From NCBI GenBank assembly GCA_013397865.1, contig VZTI01005237.1:965137-1029136 (forward strand): DNA of 64,000 nt, in the 5' to 3' direction. The DNA comes from Struthidea cinerea. Lineage: Eukaryota > Chordata > Aves > Passeriformes > Corcoracidae. Under the pieces are notes generated by a model. That model had not been told where the DNA came from. It saw only the letters and a list, made by a program, of their open reading frames with translations, and searched no databases. Below, one piece after another: positions 49,717-61,576 of this stretch; position 1 is the first letter of the stretch; every line of letters begins with the position of its first letter. The position numbers were made by a program, and so were the translations under genes.

Positions 49717-49778
49717 CACCATATATATACATCTATTATTATATATACACCATATATATAATATCTATTATTATGATG
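49717..49778. repeat. 31-bp tandem duplication, AT-rich
   Basis: Two adjacent units each start CACCATATATATA and continue ATCTATTATTA. They lie about 31 bp apart (49717 and 49748) and differ by a small indel and the last few bases. A local duplication, probably by slippage. Confidence 0.8.
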
Positions 49779-51121
49779 ATGTATGGATGAAATTCTGCTA
49801 CACTGAAGCACAGAAATCTTCTCTATCCCACCACTGACTTGTGTGACAGTGTCCCTTCAGGTGGACATAGTTTCTGCCCCCACTTCGGTGAGATCATGAG
49901 AATAACTCTGCACTTTGTCTCTCAAGCCCATCTGGTGTCTTTTGCTGAGCTGGAACAACAAAATACTTGTGTCTGGCTATTTTAGAGAAAAAGACCAACA
50001 GCAACAGAGAGCAGAGTGGTTTTGTTGCATTATTTGTGTAATGGCTCAAGACTCAGGGTGGCAGAAGCAGCAGTACCGTGAAGTTAGCCTCAATTGAACA
50101 GATGGCCAGGGAATTATGATATCTAAAAACCCGGAGCATCTTCCATTTCTAGATGCCAGTTAATAATACAGGTGGTGCTGTATGAAAGGAAGAGACTTTT
50201 TTAGAGCTTTGGGGCTCAAGTAGTCTGCAGGGTCCAATTCCCCGTTCGATTGCAGTCCCTTCCTCCCTGTCGCCACATAGACATCTGGTGTTATTACCAG
50301 CTTGTAAAAGAGCTGTGTTCAGAGATAGCTTCCCAACACTGCATGTGAACCATATGTGGTAATATAGCATTGCATTAAAAATAAGAAAATTGAAGATCGG
50401 CAAGTTGGGGTTTTTCAACATCCCTTCCCCATTCATGTGGTTATCGGTTCTTGTAGCTGTTCTTATCTCCTGAAGATATTTAATTAGATGTAATAGGTGC
50501 ATTTATTCAAAGGCCTTGACTGCTCTGCTCTTTAGACAGCCACAGCCTTATGTCTGAAATACGGAAACACTAATGGATACCTGCTTATGTGGAAACCATC
50601 TCATATCCAGCACATTTAAAATAAAAATAAAATTATAAATTGTTTTTCCCTCTCTGTAGTGTGTACTCTGGCCTTACTGCTATTGTGTCAACATGGAGAG
50701 TTTCCATCACGATATGGGTGATATTCAATAAAAACGGAAAAAGGAACTGGGGAAAAAAGTGGTTAAAGGGAACAGCAGCACAGCACTTTGTTACACCAGC
50801 AAACCTTCTCCTGTGGAGAGAGTAGGTTTGAGTATTTTCTTACCCAGGGGAACCTGAGCCTGGAATTTGGTACATTCTCTTCAGTGGCTATGGCAGTATA
50901 GAAATAATCTCAACTTCAGTACCTCTGGCTTGAAGAGCGTATCAGATTCATCTCACATGTCCCACACTGGCAATCCAGGTGCTAAATCTTTAAGGGTGCT
51001 GGCCCTCAGGAGTGGCATTTTTGAGCTTAATGGACTGTGGAACCAGATGGGTCTCCTTTTTCTTTGGGCAGACAGAAGAGGTGAATCACAACGTGCAGTG
51101 TGGAGGGGAAGAGGGGACAAG
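49779..51121. other. No gene recognised
   Basis: Non-coding. A 117-codon minus frame (50149-50502) lacks a domain. Confidence 0.5.
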
Positions 51122-51138
51122 AAAAAAAAAAAAAAAAA
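51122..51138. repeat. 17-nt A run
   Basis: Pure A, preceded by purine-rich sequence. No retrocopy body or flanking duplication was found, so it is treated as a simple repeat. Confidence 0.9.
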
Positions 51139-51943
51139 CTTATTTTATTAAGAAGCTTCTTTTGCTGTACTGGACAGGATGCATACAACAGGAAGGATGT
51201 GGACACTGAATAACTCATCTCAGGATTTCTCTGTCATTAAGGAAATGGAGGTATTGAAGTGTGGGTTTCCTTTTCAGGCCATTCCAGTGAAAAGCAATTC
51301 AGCAATAAGGCAAAATGTTACTACTTTGCTGCTGCCTAAGGATAAAACTTTCTCTCTCTTCCTTTCCTTGTCCTGCACCTGCTCTTCGGGCTCAAAATCA
51401 GCAGGGACATTAATAGTTACTTGCTTCGTGGTGTGTTCCCTTCCATCAGCCACAGAAACACTCTGTGTATCCACTTTAGAGGTGCTTGGGCAAGAGCTTA
51501 ACACAGCTACTGAACATGGGAGGGGAGAAAACAGCAAATCCAGGCACCAAATCTGACCTTCCCAGCAGCTTCTATGTTTCCAGGAATGTGGCTGGAGCTG
51601 GATTTTGCCACCCCAATAGGAATGGTCCCCAAGCCAAGCTGGTGCCAGGCTGTCCCTGTCATAGGAGGGGCTGAGATGGGAACAGGGAGCAGGGAAAAGC
51701 TGAATTTGCTGCTCCTGTTGGCCTTGGGGAAACCTGTGATAACCAAGGGTAATGCAACAGATGTATCACCACTGGGAGCAGCCAGCTCTGACAACCTATG
51801 GGAATGGAAGCCACTGGGTTTTTGCTGAACTGGAAAGTCTCTCTAATTTTTGAAGTGGGATTTCATGAGAACAGCTCTCTTGAAGTCGTGAGGATAAACA
51901 GCCCTAGTGCCACTTTAAAGTTTAAAATAAAGTTTTATAAGAA
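51139..51943. other. No gene recognised
   Basis: A 125-codon plus frame (51179-51556), an 87-codon minus frame and a 95-codon minus frame overlap. None has a recognisable domain. Confidence 0.5.
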
Positions 51944-52020
51944 ATAGATTGTAAACTTCTGCAGATGGGAATTATCTGTATTTATGTGCTTATATGCCTC
52001 TTTGTCCAGCACTGTCCCAG
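51944..52020 (+). repeat. L2/MIR-type 3' tail, sense
   Basis: ATAGATTGTAAACTTCTGCA, GATGGGAATTATCTGTATTT, then ATGTGCTTATATGCC follows the order of the L2/MIR 3' region (tagattgtaagctccttg, gggcagggactgtctgtattt, tgtgtgtacagcgcc in consensus as I recall it). Clear over about 70 bp. Confidence 0.5.
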
Positions 52021-52589
52021 ACCAAGACTCCCAGATATTACTGGAATACAAATGATGTCAGACAGGGATATGCAAGGATTTTTGATACTTTTATTTAATT
52101 TTTCATTTGCAAATTGTAGAATGGAGGAGAACACCCACAAAAAGCCGGGCAGAATCTGTTTCAGACAGAATACATGTAGGCTAAAAAGTGCTCAACCAAT
52201 TCTTTAGTGACCTCAGTTTCATTACACATCACCAGGAAAGACCTAACTTTAGGTTTGACCTCCACAGTGTTGTATAAATAGAGAAGGAAACCTGAGAAGC
52301 ATTAAGATGCAGCCTTCCTAAGGAAAAAAAAAGCAGTCCCTTCATTAATGACTCCAATTATAGCTATTCATTGTATCCTCTTTTCCTTGACAAAGCCTCA
52401 CATTGTCAACCAGTCCTCTTACATGTTCATTGTGTGCCCATTATCAAAATATCATTTTCAGCTTCACTGAACACATGTAGGAAACGTAGTACTGTAAAAA
52501 GGAAGAGGAGGAGGGAAGATAGCACAAGGAAAAAAAAGAAAGATAATAAGCTTAGACTGTATTTGTGTAATTACCCTCTCCAGAGCAAT
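52021..52589. other. No gene recognised
   Basis: Non-coding. The 80-codon frame at 52371-52613 ends in a lysine/arginine-rich stretch produced by a purine-rich patch near 52495-52545. Confidence 0.55.
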
Positions 52590-52860
52590 TGTCTGAGAAA
52601 AAGATATGTTTAATTTTTGTTATGTCATAAACCTTAAACTCTCGAGTTGCCGCTGATTAGTCTAGGGGAAAAACAACTGAAAATGGACACAGGGTGATTG
52701 CCTTCTCCATCACTTAAATTTTAGTAAAAGCGGATTTATTATGAATGGAGGGAGAGCTCTGTGATCAATTTCAAATCTGTTTTTAAGGACTAATAAATTT
52801 TATACATTCAAATGGGAAATGACTTTTGGTTTATACAAAGGAAAACCTGTACAGTTTCAG
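52590..52860. promoter_or_regulatory. Candidate conserved regulatory element
   Basis: AT-rich and repeat-free, with few CpG and words such as GTTATGTCATAAAC, GCTGATTAGTC and GGACTAATAAAT. No frame crosses it. It resembles conserved non-coding DNA in texture only. Confidence 0.22.
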
Positions 52861-53010
52861 AAGCATGAAACAAACCTATTTAGGAAATGTCCAGCCAACT
52901 CACCAGTCTTTCTCTTTCCCATTCATGTTCTTTATTGCTTGTAACATTATCTGACCCTTGATCTAAAGTTAATTCTGGTCCTGACTCAGTCTTCGTTCAA
53001 GCCCATCACG

Positions 53011-53040
53011 AAACTGCCATTGACTTCAACAGCAGAAGGA
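53011..53040. repeat. Fragment of the palindromic repeat (CCATTGACTTCAA)
   Basis: CTGCCATTGACTTCAACAGC followed by AGAAGGATCA resembles the ccattgacttcaatggg, agcaggatcagg portion of the palindromic sauropsid repeat noted at 12061. Only one arm is visible. Confidence 0.4.
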
Positions 53041-53199
53041 TCAACCTCTCAGTGCAAGATTAAAAAGATTGGAAAATTAAATACAGTAATTGCTCCACAG
53101 GCAAATGATAGAAGGACTTTCCCTGACCACAGCGTGCGGTGTCATTACCTCCAAGAAGTTCTGCGTTTGGAAAACACTAATGCTCCCAATTAATGGAGG

Positions 53200-53298
53200 G
53201 GCTTTTCCAATTTGAGCTGTGGAGACTTCAACAACTTGCCCAAGAACCAGCAGCAAGAATTTGTCTGCAGGCAGAGAGGCTTGATCGTTAACCCACAT
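53200..53298 (-). repeat. MIR/CORE-SINE-like fragment, antisense
   Basis: CTGTGGAGACTTCAACAACT then TGCCCAAGAACCAGCAGCAA, then GCAGAGAGGCTTGATCGTTA and ACCCA follows the reverse complement of MIR (gcacagagaggttaagtgact, tgcccaaggtcacacagcta, gcagagctgggattcgaaccca). Diverged but in the right order over about 90 bp. Confidence 0.45.
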
Positions 53299-54519
53299 CC
53301 ATCCTGCAACACCAGTGTAAACTGAAAGGACCCAAGCGTGGATCATCCAAGGTAGAAGCCCCTCCAGTGCTCTAGCTGCTCAAGGTAATGGGAGCCCAGC
53401 ACCCTTCTCGCCCCAGGCAGTGACCGGAGCGAACTGGCTCAGCCTGTGTCCAAAGTTAGATTTCCAGTTGCATTCTCAAGGGAATAAATGCTTCTGTGGC
53501 TTTCTGAAGTGTATCTTTCAATGACTTGATTTCAGAGTTTTGGAAAAGGCTGAAAAGTGAAAACTCTTTTATCCACTTGAAACTGGCCTGAATTGGAATT
53601 GCTCTTGATACAATTTAGGCCTCCAATATCCTCCAGCGTTGGTCACTGTCTCCTTTCATTGCAGCTGTCATCACATGCACGTTTGTCACGCTAAGTATGA
53701 ATATTTGGGTTAGAATATGGAGTATGTTAAATGTCAGTGGGGAATTTGGCATATTGGATTTCTATCAATTGGATTTCTATCCTGGGAGTCCTTTCTTGTT
53801 TCAATTTTTTATAAGATAGTGAGAACTTGGAACAGTTAGCACAAAATCAGTGGGAATTATCACCAAAGGCTCACCTGAGAGACACAGTTTTGCTGTTCTT
53901 GTCTTGGTCAGTGACTGCCTTAGCAGCTTTCAGCAGGGCCAGCAGGCATATTTGCAAGGCCACACTATTGCATAATTACGAGGCCATCCCTGGGGGATGG
54001 AGCTCTGCCAGCTGGCAGCATCCAGGCAGGAAGGATACATCCACACTGATAACACGACGGGCTCTAACAGCTCTGTGACTTTGCTTCTCTTTGTCATTAA
54101 CATTCACACTCCTACGGCAGCAGGGCTGACTCAGGGTTTGAAAGGCAGGCAATGAGCAGGTACAGCCCTGAGACATGGGCTGTCTTTGGGATTGGTTGTA
54201 CCTTGCAATTTGACCTGAATGGGATGACATCCGTCTGCGTTTCCCCAGGGACAGAGCAGGGCACAGACTAGAACTGGCAGGATCATGGCCCGTCCTAATC
54301 TGCCCCCTCCCCTGGCAGCATCCCTCTGCAGCTCTGACTTTCTTCTCCTCTGGTTTGCTCATCCCAGCAGGTCTGAGCTGGGCACCACTCCCACAGCCTA
54401 CACTTCTCCTTGGAGCTGCAGGCTCAGAAACAGCTGGGGAGTTGAATCTTTGATGCGTTCACAAAATACATCTGTACATACATCTATATAACTGTGTATC
54501 TGCATATATATCCGTGGAG
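53299..54519. other. No gene recognised
   Basis: Contains a 14-15 bp tandem duplication of ATTGGATTTCTATC at 53753-53781. A 128-codon minus frame (53976-54362) lacks a domain. Confidence 0.5.
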
Positions 54520-54598
54520 ATGGATGGATGGATGGATGGATGGATGGATGGATGGATGGATGGATGGATAGATAGATAGATAGATAGATAGATATATA
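54520..54598. repeat. Compound (GGAT)n(AGAT)n microsatellite
   Basis: About twelve GGAT units (to about 54568) are followed by about six GATA units and a short TA run. A clean tetranucleotide repeat, expected to be polymorphic. It extends the minus-strand frame 54398-55204, giving a spurious HPSI/YLSI-repeat protein. Confidence 0.97.
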
Positions 54599-55985
54599 TT
54601 CCCCTTTTTTCTCTAAAAAAAAAAAAAAACCCAAAAGCCAAAACTTTTCCTTGCCATCTGAAGTTACTTTTTGACTAGGGTATTTTGGAGGTTGTCCTCC
54701 AGTCTTGGAGCTGCACGTGGCACATGACTGAACTTGGCTCTGTCCTTTCAGCCAGCTCTGCCATCTGGGAGCCTCCTGCCCCATCTTCCTGGGAATGGTA
54801 TGAGTGGCTGCTGCTGGACAGGCTGCACTCTCCCCTCCCAGCAGCCTTCCCACAGCACAGCCAGGTGGGAAAACAGGGATGTGTGAAGGGCTGTGGAAAA
54901 AGACCAGTCTTGCAGTAGGAAGGAGACCTGGCGAGGAGCTCCAAGCTTTCCACGAGACTGACCCTGCAGAAGGTGAGCTTGTCTTTCCTGCCAGGGCTGA
55001 GTTTGCCAGTTCCCCGTTTTCACTAATTCCCACTGGTCTCTGGTTGAACTCTTGTGTGGCTTTACCTCCCTTTGAGTCACGGCCCTGCTGACAATGCCCT
55101 GTATGTGAGGGAGGCGAGCCGTGATGGGAAGTGCAGCGGATGTGCTGGACGCAGCACCACATCTTGTGGAAATCCAGTGGGAATGCCCGTTGTGAGGTTT
55201 GCATTCTTTCCCGTGGTGTTTACTTAGCTCACTGCTCTTGTCCTTGCCCTTCCCCTCATGCCCAGGCTCTGTGTTTGCTGGGGTTTAGTCTGACCAGTGC
55301 TGGCTCAGAGTGGCCCCTAAAGGGACACTGCCAAACTGGAGGAAGGCTGTGGTTGGAGAGATGAGTGTACACAAATTACATAGTGCTCTTCACTGTGTGG
55401 AAACTGGCTTGTCAATCACCCAAACCAGCTTATTTGCACCATTTTGAATGCAAATCAGCCCTTGAGCAGGCAGAAGTTACGACTGTATTTACCTTAAGGT
55501 CCCTTTATCCTATCAGAGCAATGAAAAGCTCTCTTACGCTAAAACCATATTCCACCCTTCCAAACTGTGGTAGCAATTTAGGTTGTTTCCATCATCATTT
55601 AAAGGGATTATTCCTACTCCTCCTATGGCAATCTTATTACTTCATCCTAAACAAATACTGCTGGAGACTGAGGGTCAGATATCATTTGTATGAAAGGTGT
55701 GGACAGACCTGTTTCTGCTGATCTTGTTGGACCCGATGTGGGTGTAGCTGCTCTCAAGGATTCCCCACCATCCATATTCCTCCAAGCAGAGCCAGGAAAA
55801 TGCAATGTAGAACACTTGTCACCCAAATGAATGGCAAGCAAGCCATCTTTACTTAAGTGGAGGACAGGTCTTCACCTCCATCTACATATTTTTAAGTCAA
55901 ATTTATTAAAAACGGAGATATTTCAACTGACAGAGTTGCAAACATAAATGTTATTTAACTAAATAAAATTATTTTGTCCATTCCA
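54599..55985. other. No gene recognised
   Basis: A short A run lies at about 54616-54629. The 268-codon minus frame (54398-55204) is rejected as repeat-extended. A 118-codon plus frame (55365-55721) has no domain. Confidence 0.5.
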
Positions 55986-56007
55986 AGCCTCTACACATGT
56001 AGAGGCT
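55986..56007. repeat. 22-bp near-perfect palindrome
   Basis: AGCCTCTACA and its exact reverse complement TGTAGAGGCT are separated by only two bases (CA). A cruciform-capable site with no recognised function. Confidence 0.8.
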
Positions 56008-56049
56008 GTTGATGAACTTTGAACAGTCACCTTTATTAAATAGCCTCAT

Positions 56050-56099
56050 CTGATATAAATCTACACCATCCCATTGCTCTCTCTGTTGATTTATATCAG
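56050..56099. repeat. Inverted repeat, probable copy of the palindromic interspersed repeat
   Basis: CTGATATAAATC (56050-56061) and its exact reverse complement GATTTATATCAG (56088-56099) flank 26 nt containing CCCATTG. The layout (ctgatttaca-like arm, ccattg centre, gatttacatcag-like arm) matches what I recall of the palindromic sauropsid repeat whose other pieces are at 12061, 12525, 43075 and 53011. It could also be an independent hairpin. Confidence 0.55.
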
Positions 56100-57094
56100 T
56101 GGACCAGCAATTATGCCAATATCCGCAACAATCTGCATCTCGATTGGTGGTGATTAAGGACAGAAAAGCAGCTGGGAGCAAGAAAGAATATAATACCCAA
56201 ACTGTGACTAAAAACCTGAAGAGTAGGAGCCTGATCCATGGTGTTAGGAGTCTGCTGGGAATGAGCTGTACTTAAGATACGACTTAGTTTGAAGGGACAA
56301 AAAATCAGGCCTGGTCTTACAGGCTCAGATAAACTGGGTGCAGTTTTACACCCACAAACATCCATGGTGGTAATGGTAGCTGATGAGGAGACCCAAATGA
56401 TCCCTAAATGTTCCACATCCTACTTTGGCAGTGCTCAATTTGCACTCCAGGACTGAGAGTTTCACTTCACAGACCCCAGTGTGGGGATTAGTTGGGTTTT
56501 TTTCAGAGAGTCATATTCTGGTAACTCCCAAATTGGTGCTAAATAGCAGTATTTCCAAAACTCAGTTCCCATTATCCCGAGTTCTTCCGGAAAATACATC
56601 TGTGGCACTTCTCAAAGCTGCTGCCAAAGAGCTCAGCCACTCCCCGAACCAAGCGGAACTAACAAGGAATGCAGGATGTGTTTTCTTAAGAGACAGGTAA
56701 AGTTTGTCTATGAGAGAAGCGATCCAGGAACAAGCCCAGGGAGCCTCCACACTGAGAGGCTTGTTTTGTTTTTTTGCTTCACAATTTCACAGCTTTAAGT
56801 CCTTTCAGGTTATCCCCATTCTCGCTTTAAAAGGCTGAAATTCTCTGTAGTGCAGCCACAAATATCACAGCCCTCTTGTCAACGTCCAAGCAGCTCAGAG
56901 CTGCAATTTATTTAAAGCTAGCCTGAAGTGAACCAGTTAGTAAGAGCTGGTTTCCTATCACACCTCATTCCACCTTCTGCCTTTGAAGCCCACTTAACAC
57001 AGCCCCTCTATTCCTCAGGGACTTCAGGGGATTAAGGCAGCCCCCCTGACCATGCACTGACTGCTCCTGCGCTGTTGCCTTTTCTGTTTATCAA
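56100..57094. other. No gene recognised
   Basis: A 101-codon minus frame (56111-56416) and a 91-codon plus frame (56425-56700) are unremarkable. Confidence 0.5.
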
Positions 57095-57196
57095 CTAAAA
57101 TGAGAGAGAGTGGACCAAAAATAAAAGACAAAGAAGCAAAAGGAGAGGGCAGAAAGAGTGAGAAATGGAAGGACAGGGGGAAAAAAGAAAGCAAGA
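57095..57196. other. Purine-rich stretch
   Basis: About 100 bp with very few pyrimidines on the plus strand, including GAGAGAGAG and AGGGGGAAAAAAGAAAG runs. Not a clean repeat. Confidence 0.7.
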
Positions 57197-59384
57197 TTTT
57201 CAATACGAAAACAAACCCCCGTTGTTTTTCTAATACTAGTAAGCTTCAAGTATGAGCCTTGTACCCGTAATGTAGCAGAGAAATAATTTCCCTAAAGCTC
57301 TCCCTCTGTATGTCAGACAAGTTGCATTTCTTCCAAGAATGCTCTCTTTTTAGGGAGACCCAGGTGTAAAAACCCAATAGAGCATTCAGCTGCCCGTGTC
57401 TGAGGAGCCCAAAGGATTATAACTCTTATTTAGAGCAGCTGATAACAGATTTTGATCTGTACTACTTTATTTTACTAAAATCCTCTGGCTGCTGGCACCA
57501 CGCCTAAGGCATTGTCTACCTGCAAAATCTGCAGCTTTATCTTAATGATAACAAAGCTGGGATAACACTGTGAGGTGTTACAATAACACAAGGATGAGTG
57601 GGATCTACCTGAACCTGTTATTACACTCTGATTTGGGGAAGGCTTGGGAAGGCTGCTGGATGTTGAACTGGAGCTACTCATCAACGTTCTGTCCTGGAGG
57701 AATTCTAAATGCTGGGATAACCACAGTATGGAAAAGACAGGGCTTTTGTGAAGAAGGTACCTCAGATATGTTCTGAACAACTTTCTTTTTGGAAAAGGAT
57801 ACTCTGGTAAGAGATTTGTAGAGCCCACAGTTTAATGACAATCCCAACAGCAGCTGAGGAACCCAAGGCAACAGTTAAATATGCAGAAATGGTGGGTGGA
57901 GAGACCCCACACCACCAGGCTCAAGAATTAACAGTCTCCCTCTACCCTTCAAACCAACATCTGGAATACACGTGCCGAGCAGGCAAAGGAGGGCTGATAA
58001 AAGCTGCTTGAGGCAGCTCAAAAGTTTAGGGACCCCATGTGGCTTTTCTATGGAAAAATGCTGTGGAGGATTAGAGATCTACCACTGTAGCCATAAACCT
58101 TTCCCTCTTGCACTCTCCTACGTGGTACATGTTTAGAGTTGTCTCTGCAGGATTTTCTTGCCCTCATCACTCTTCAGTCATATGCAGACAAAGAAGAAAA
58201 GGAAGAGAATCCATCCATCAGCCCTTCAGGACAAGTGAGACTCCAGTCTGTGGTGAGTGCTGAGCAGGGGATGGGACATCAGGGCAGGTAACACAAGGCA
58301 CAATCAGCTCAAGATATCTTTGCACCATGAGAGAGATTTCTGGTCCTGGGGCAAGCACAACAACCCTTGATTGCTACAGATGCTAAGTAGTAACAGAGTC
58401 CAGAAAAGGGCTCACACTTCTCCAGCTGGATAGGACCTACTGCCTTCTGCAGCGTAGCTGACTCCCACTAGTCTGAATTCCTTTCACAGCATCAGAGTTC
58501 CCACTGCTCTCCATGGCTACATCCCTTTTCTGGGTTTTGCCAGCACCTATGTGACACTGCCTCAAAGTTCTCATGAGGGTAAAGAGCTGAGGCATCAGTT
58601 CTGAGGGACATCCTGTGCAGGCAGCAGGTGCCACGAAAGGACCGTGATTTTGAATGGTTTGGGATGTTTGTATTACTTGTTTTGCATTGCCTCGCTTGCG
58701 GGAAACTGTGATCAGTGTTCCTCCTTGGTTAATGACTAGTGGGAAAATTCCTTTCCTGCTGAGCAGTCCCTCTGCCCTGCAAACCCTCCACCACCATGGG
58801 TGTGGGGTCAGGAGAGGAGCAGGGGGTCTTTGTGAACTGTAGGCATTCAAAACCACAGCCCACAAAGTAACCTCCTCAGATCAGAGCGGGTGGGTAGGTT
58901 TATACTGGGACTTGTTTCCTCTTTTAGTTTTACTGGTTTCCTTCAGAAATCATTAGGGCTTAACTGAGCTTTTCTGGCTTCCCCTTGTGCTTCTAAAGTT
59001 CTTTTGTTCCCGGGGGAAGTGGAGCTGCAAGGATCCCAAGCTTTCCATTCAAATAATTTTATATACCTGAAATTGTTGGTCTGGGCTTAAAGTTCAACTC
59101 ATCCCTGCCCATTTGCTCCTTGCAGTGAGGGGAAAAGGAGAGAAGGCAAAGCTGGTATCTTCTGAAGCTGAAATCTCTTTTTATTGGCCGATTCTTTTTC
59201 TTCAGGTCAAAATAGACTCACGGTATTATGGTGTCAGCACTCACTTGTCACCTGTCCCACCCCAGCCCAGAGGGAGAGCACAAGAAGCACCTGTTATGAA
59301 AACACTGAGCAAAGGAGAAGCCCAAAGACCCTCCAAGGGATTTAGTGTAATAGCTTTTAGATGAAGGACTATCCTGCACCTGGA
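57197..59384. other. No gene recognised
   Basis: Non-coding. Frames of 117 (57475-57828 minus) and 142 codons (58437-58865 minus) show no domain. Confidence 0.5.
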
Positions 59385-59434
59385 AATAAGTAAGTAAGTA
59401 AATAAATAAATAGACAGATAAACAAATAAATAGT
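59385..59434. repeat. (TAAG)n(TAAA)n tetranucleotide repeat, interrupted
   Basis: TAAG units are followed by TAAA units, with a TAGACAGATAAAC interruption. Confidence 0.9.
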
Positions 59435-61405
59435 AAAAAACATTTCCCCATATGCACAGTCCTGACTCCAGAGGCACAAAGCAGAGTCTGAGCTGCTGGC
59501 AAGAGATCTGCTGCACAGCACTGCCATCACCCACCCTGGGACTACCTTTCAGGTGCAACACTTTTCCTCCTAAGCCCCTCAGTCACCACACACAGCCCCA
59601 GCTGGGATCTCCTCACCGCTGCCTGGGGTTCCTCTTCGCTGGCTGCTGTAGAAAAATCACTCTTGCTGCAAATCCAGCTCATTTTTCTTCTAAATTAGGC
59701 TGAACATTACTTACACAGCTCCCTGCAGTGAAGAAAGCACTGACAGTGACAGCCTCTGATGCTCCGCAATGTTCAAGGCTTCAGGAGTTGCTACCAAGCA
59801 TCACTATCAGACATGAATAATCCTGCTCTAAGCTCTGTCATGACAGAACAAGCCTTTCCTGGGTGCGTGCAAGCAGCACAGATGTCTGGCATCAAAATCT
59901 GCTTCAGAGCATCCACTGAATGCATTAAACAGAAAATGAACTGCGTTCAGCTGGATCTCAGTTCATCCTCCCAGACCAAGATTTCAAGGAAAGGCCTCAA
60001 GTGACTATGCAAGCTGTAATAGAGGGCGATGAGACAGTTGTTATCTGCCAGCAAATCGGCTGGATTTGGAGCATCTCTGATGCAAACAGAGTTAGGGCAT
60101 TGACAGCAGTGTGCTCCACATCTTCAACCACTCTAAAAACATCAGCTCCTCCCAGCTCATTCATTTTGGCCTTTGTGTCAAACTAAGTGCAGGGACAGTC
60201 ATGGAGACAACTGTTTCCAGAAGGCAGGAATCCCTCTCCTCTGGCCCCACTTTCCTGGGATTGGAAAATACTGGCTGGCTACACCACGGGCTTCTGCAGT
60301 GACAGTGGTCAGGTGGTAGGACCACCATGGCTCCACTTCTCCCGCAAAAAAAGCATGCAGCAGTTCTTCCTCTCTCCCACCCAGTCTGTGGGCTCGAGCT
60401 CAGAGAACCTTGCTATTCCCAGTCCTGTAATGGAAAGGTGAGCAGGAAAATGCTGGAGAGGTGCGTGCCCCCACCTGTGCACAGAGTGACTGCCCCTGCC
60501 TCTGTGTTGTCACTTCTCTGCCCCAGCCACCTCTGCCAAAGACTGGTAAACAATGTCTGGGAGCTCTGGTACCAGTCTCTGATCCCAAACACAGACACAA
60601 AACCCCAGCAAACTTTAGGAGTGGCGAACTCCAATTCTGAAGTGCCTGGCACAGAGAGATTTGAGGCACAGGTATGCAAATGGCTTTAGGGTCTGTTATC
60701 AGTGAAGACGAGTTCATTTCTAATCAGGAATAAGCAGAACCCCAGCTGGAAGTCTGAAGGCACTTTCAGCAATACTGCTTTGCTAAAAACAAATCCAAAA
60801 GCAGTTCCTGTGGCTCCACTGACACACAGTGACTTGCTAAGTCAGAGTAACTCAGTTTTAACTGCGTGCTCATACTCATTTGTGTCCAGCAACACACACA
60901 TGAGCACAGGATCCACATTCCTTGACTGCGTAGTGCTTTGCAATGACATACTGTCCTAAACTATTTCTCAGGGCCACCCTGAACGGGCTTTGGCAGGGCA
61001 CATGAAAAGTTCATTTTCACCTGCTTCATCTTAGCAGGCTGAATCTCTTGGTGGAAAAGACACAGAGTGGGGATAAAATCCTCAGCAAATCTGCTTAACT
61101 ACATCCATAAAATGGCTGGAGAAGCAGCTCTTATACATAAGAGTAAATCCTTGGGAGGTTTTTCTTCAAGAAAAAAAATGCTCACTTTTTCCCCCACCAT
61201 GAGAGTGTTCATATAAACCTATAACCAGTCCAGGCTGTTTCTCCCTCTGGGAGATTTCAAGTGATTTGATTCAGCTTCCTAACATTGTTCAAGGTAGACT
61301 TCATCTCCCCTAGCACTCATCAAAGCTGCTAATAGGTACTTCAGAACTCATAAAGAGATGACCAAATCTTGGGCATTGGGGACTCTGCCTCATTTATCTT
61401 CCACA
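59435..61405. other. No gene recognised
   Basis: Overlapping frames of up to 120 codons (60327-60689 plus) and 105 codons (60400-60717 minus) lack domains. Confidence 0.5.
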
Positions 61406-61436
61406 GGCAGAATCAGATCTGATTTTTTGCACTGCC
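61406..61436. repeat. 14-bp perfect palindrome nested in a second inverted pair
   Basis: AATCAGATCTGATT (61411-61424) is its own reverse complement. GGCAG (61406-61410) and CTGCC (61432-61436) form an outer pair. Confidence 0.8.
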
Positions 61437-61576
61437 TGCTCAGATGCTAATGCAGTGCATGGCCCCTGGCTCCTCATGGAAGCTTGCCTTGCAGTAACAC
61501 TCTGCTGTGAAAACACAAGAAAGGCAACACAGACTTCATATGGCTTCTACATTTAACTACAGGCAGATGGAGAACT
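61437..61576. other. No gene recognised
   Basis: Short non-coding stretch between two structured sites. Confidence 0.6.

Noticed and set aside
51109..51140. A run considered as the tail of a processed pseudogene
   Set aside because: No cDNA-like body upstream and no flanking target-site duplication.
54398..55204. 268-codon minus-strand frame, the longest in the window
   Set aside because: About a fifth of it is the translated GGAT/AGAT microsatellite (HPSI and YLSI repeats); the rest has no domain and overlaps other long frames. Extension through a stop-free repeat explains its length.
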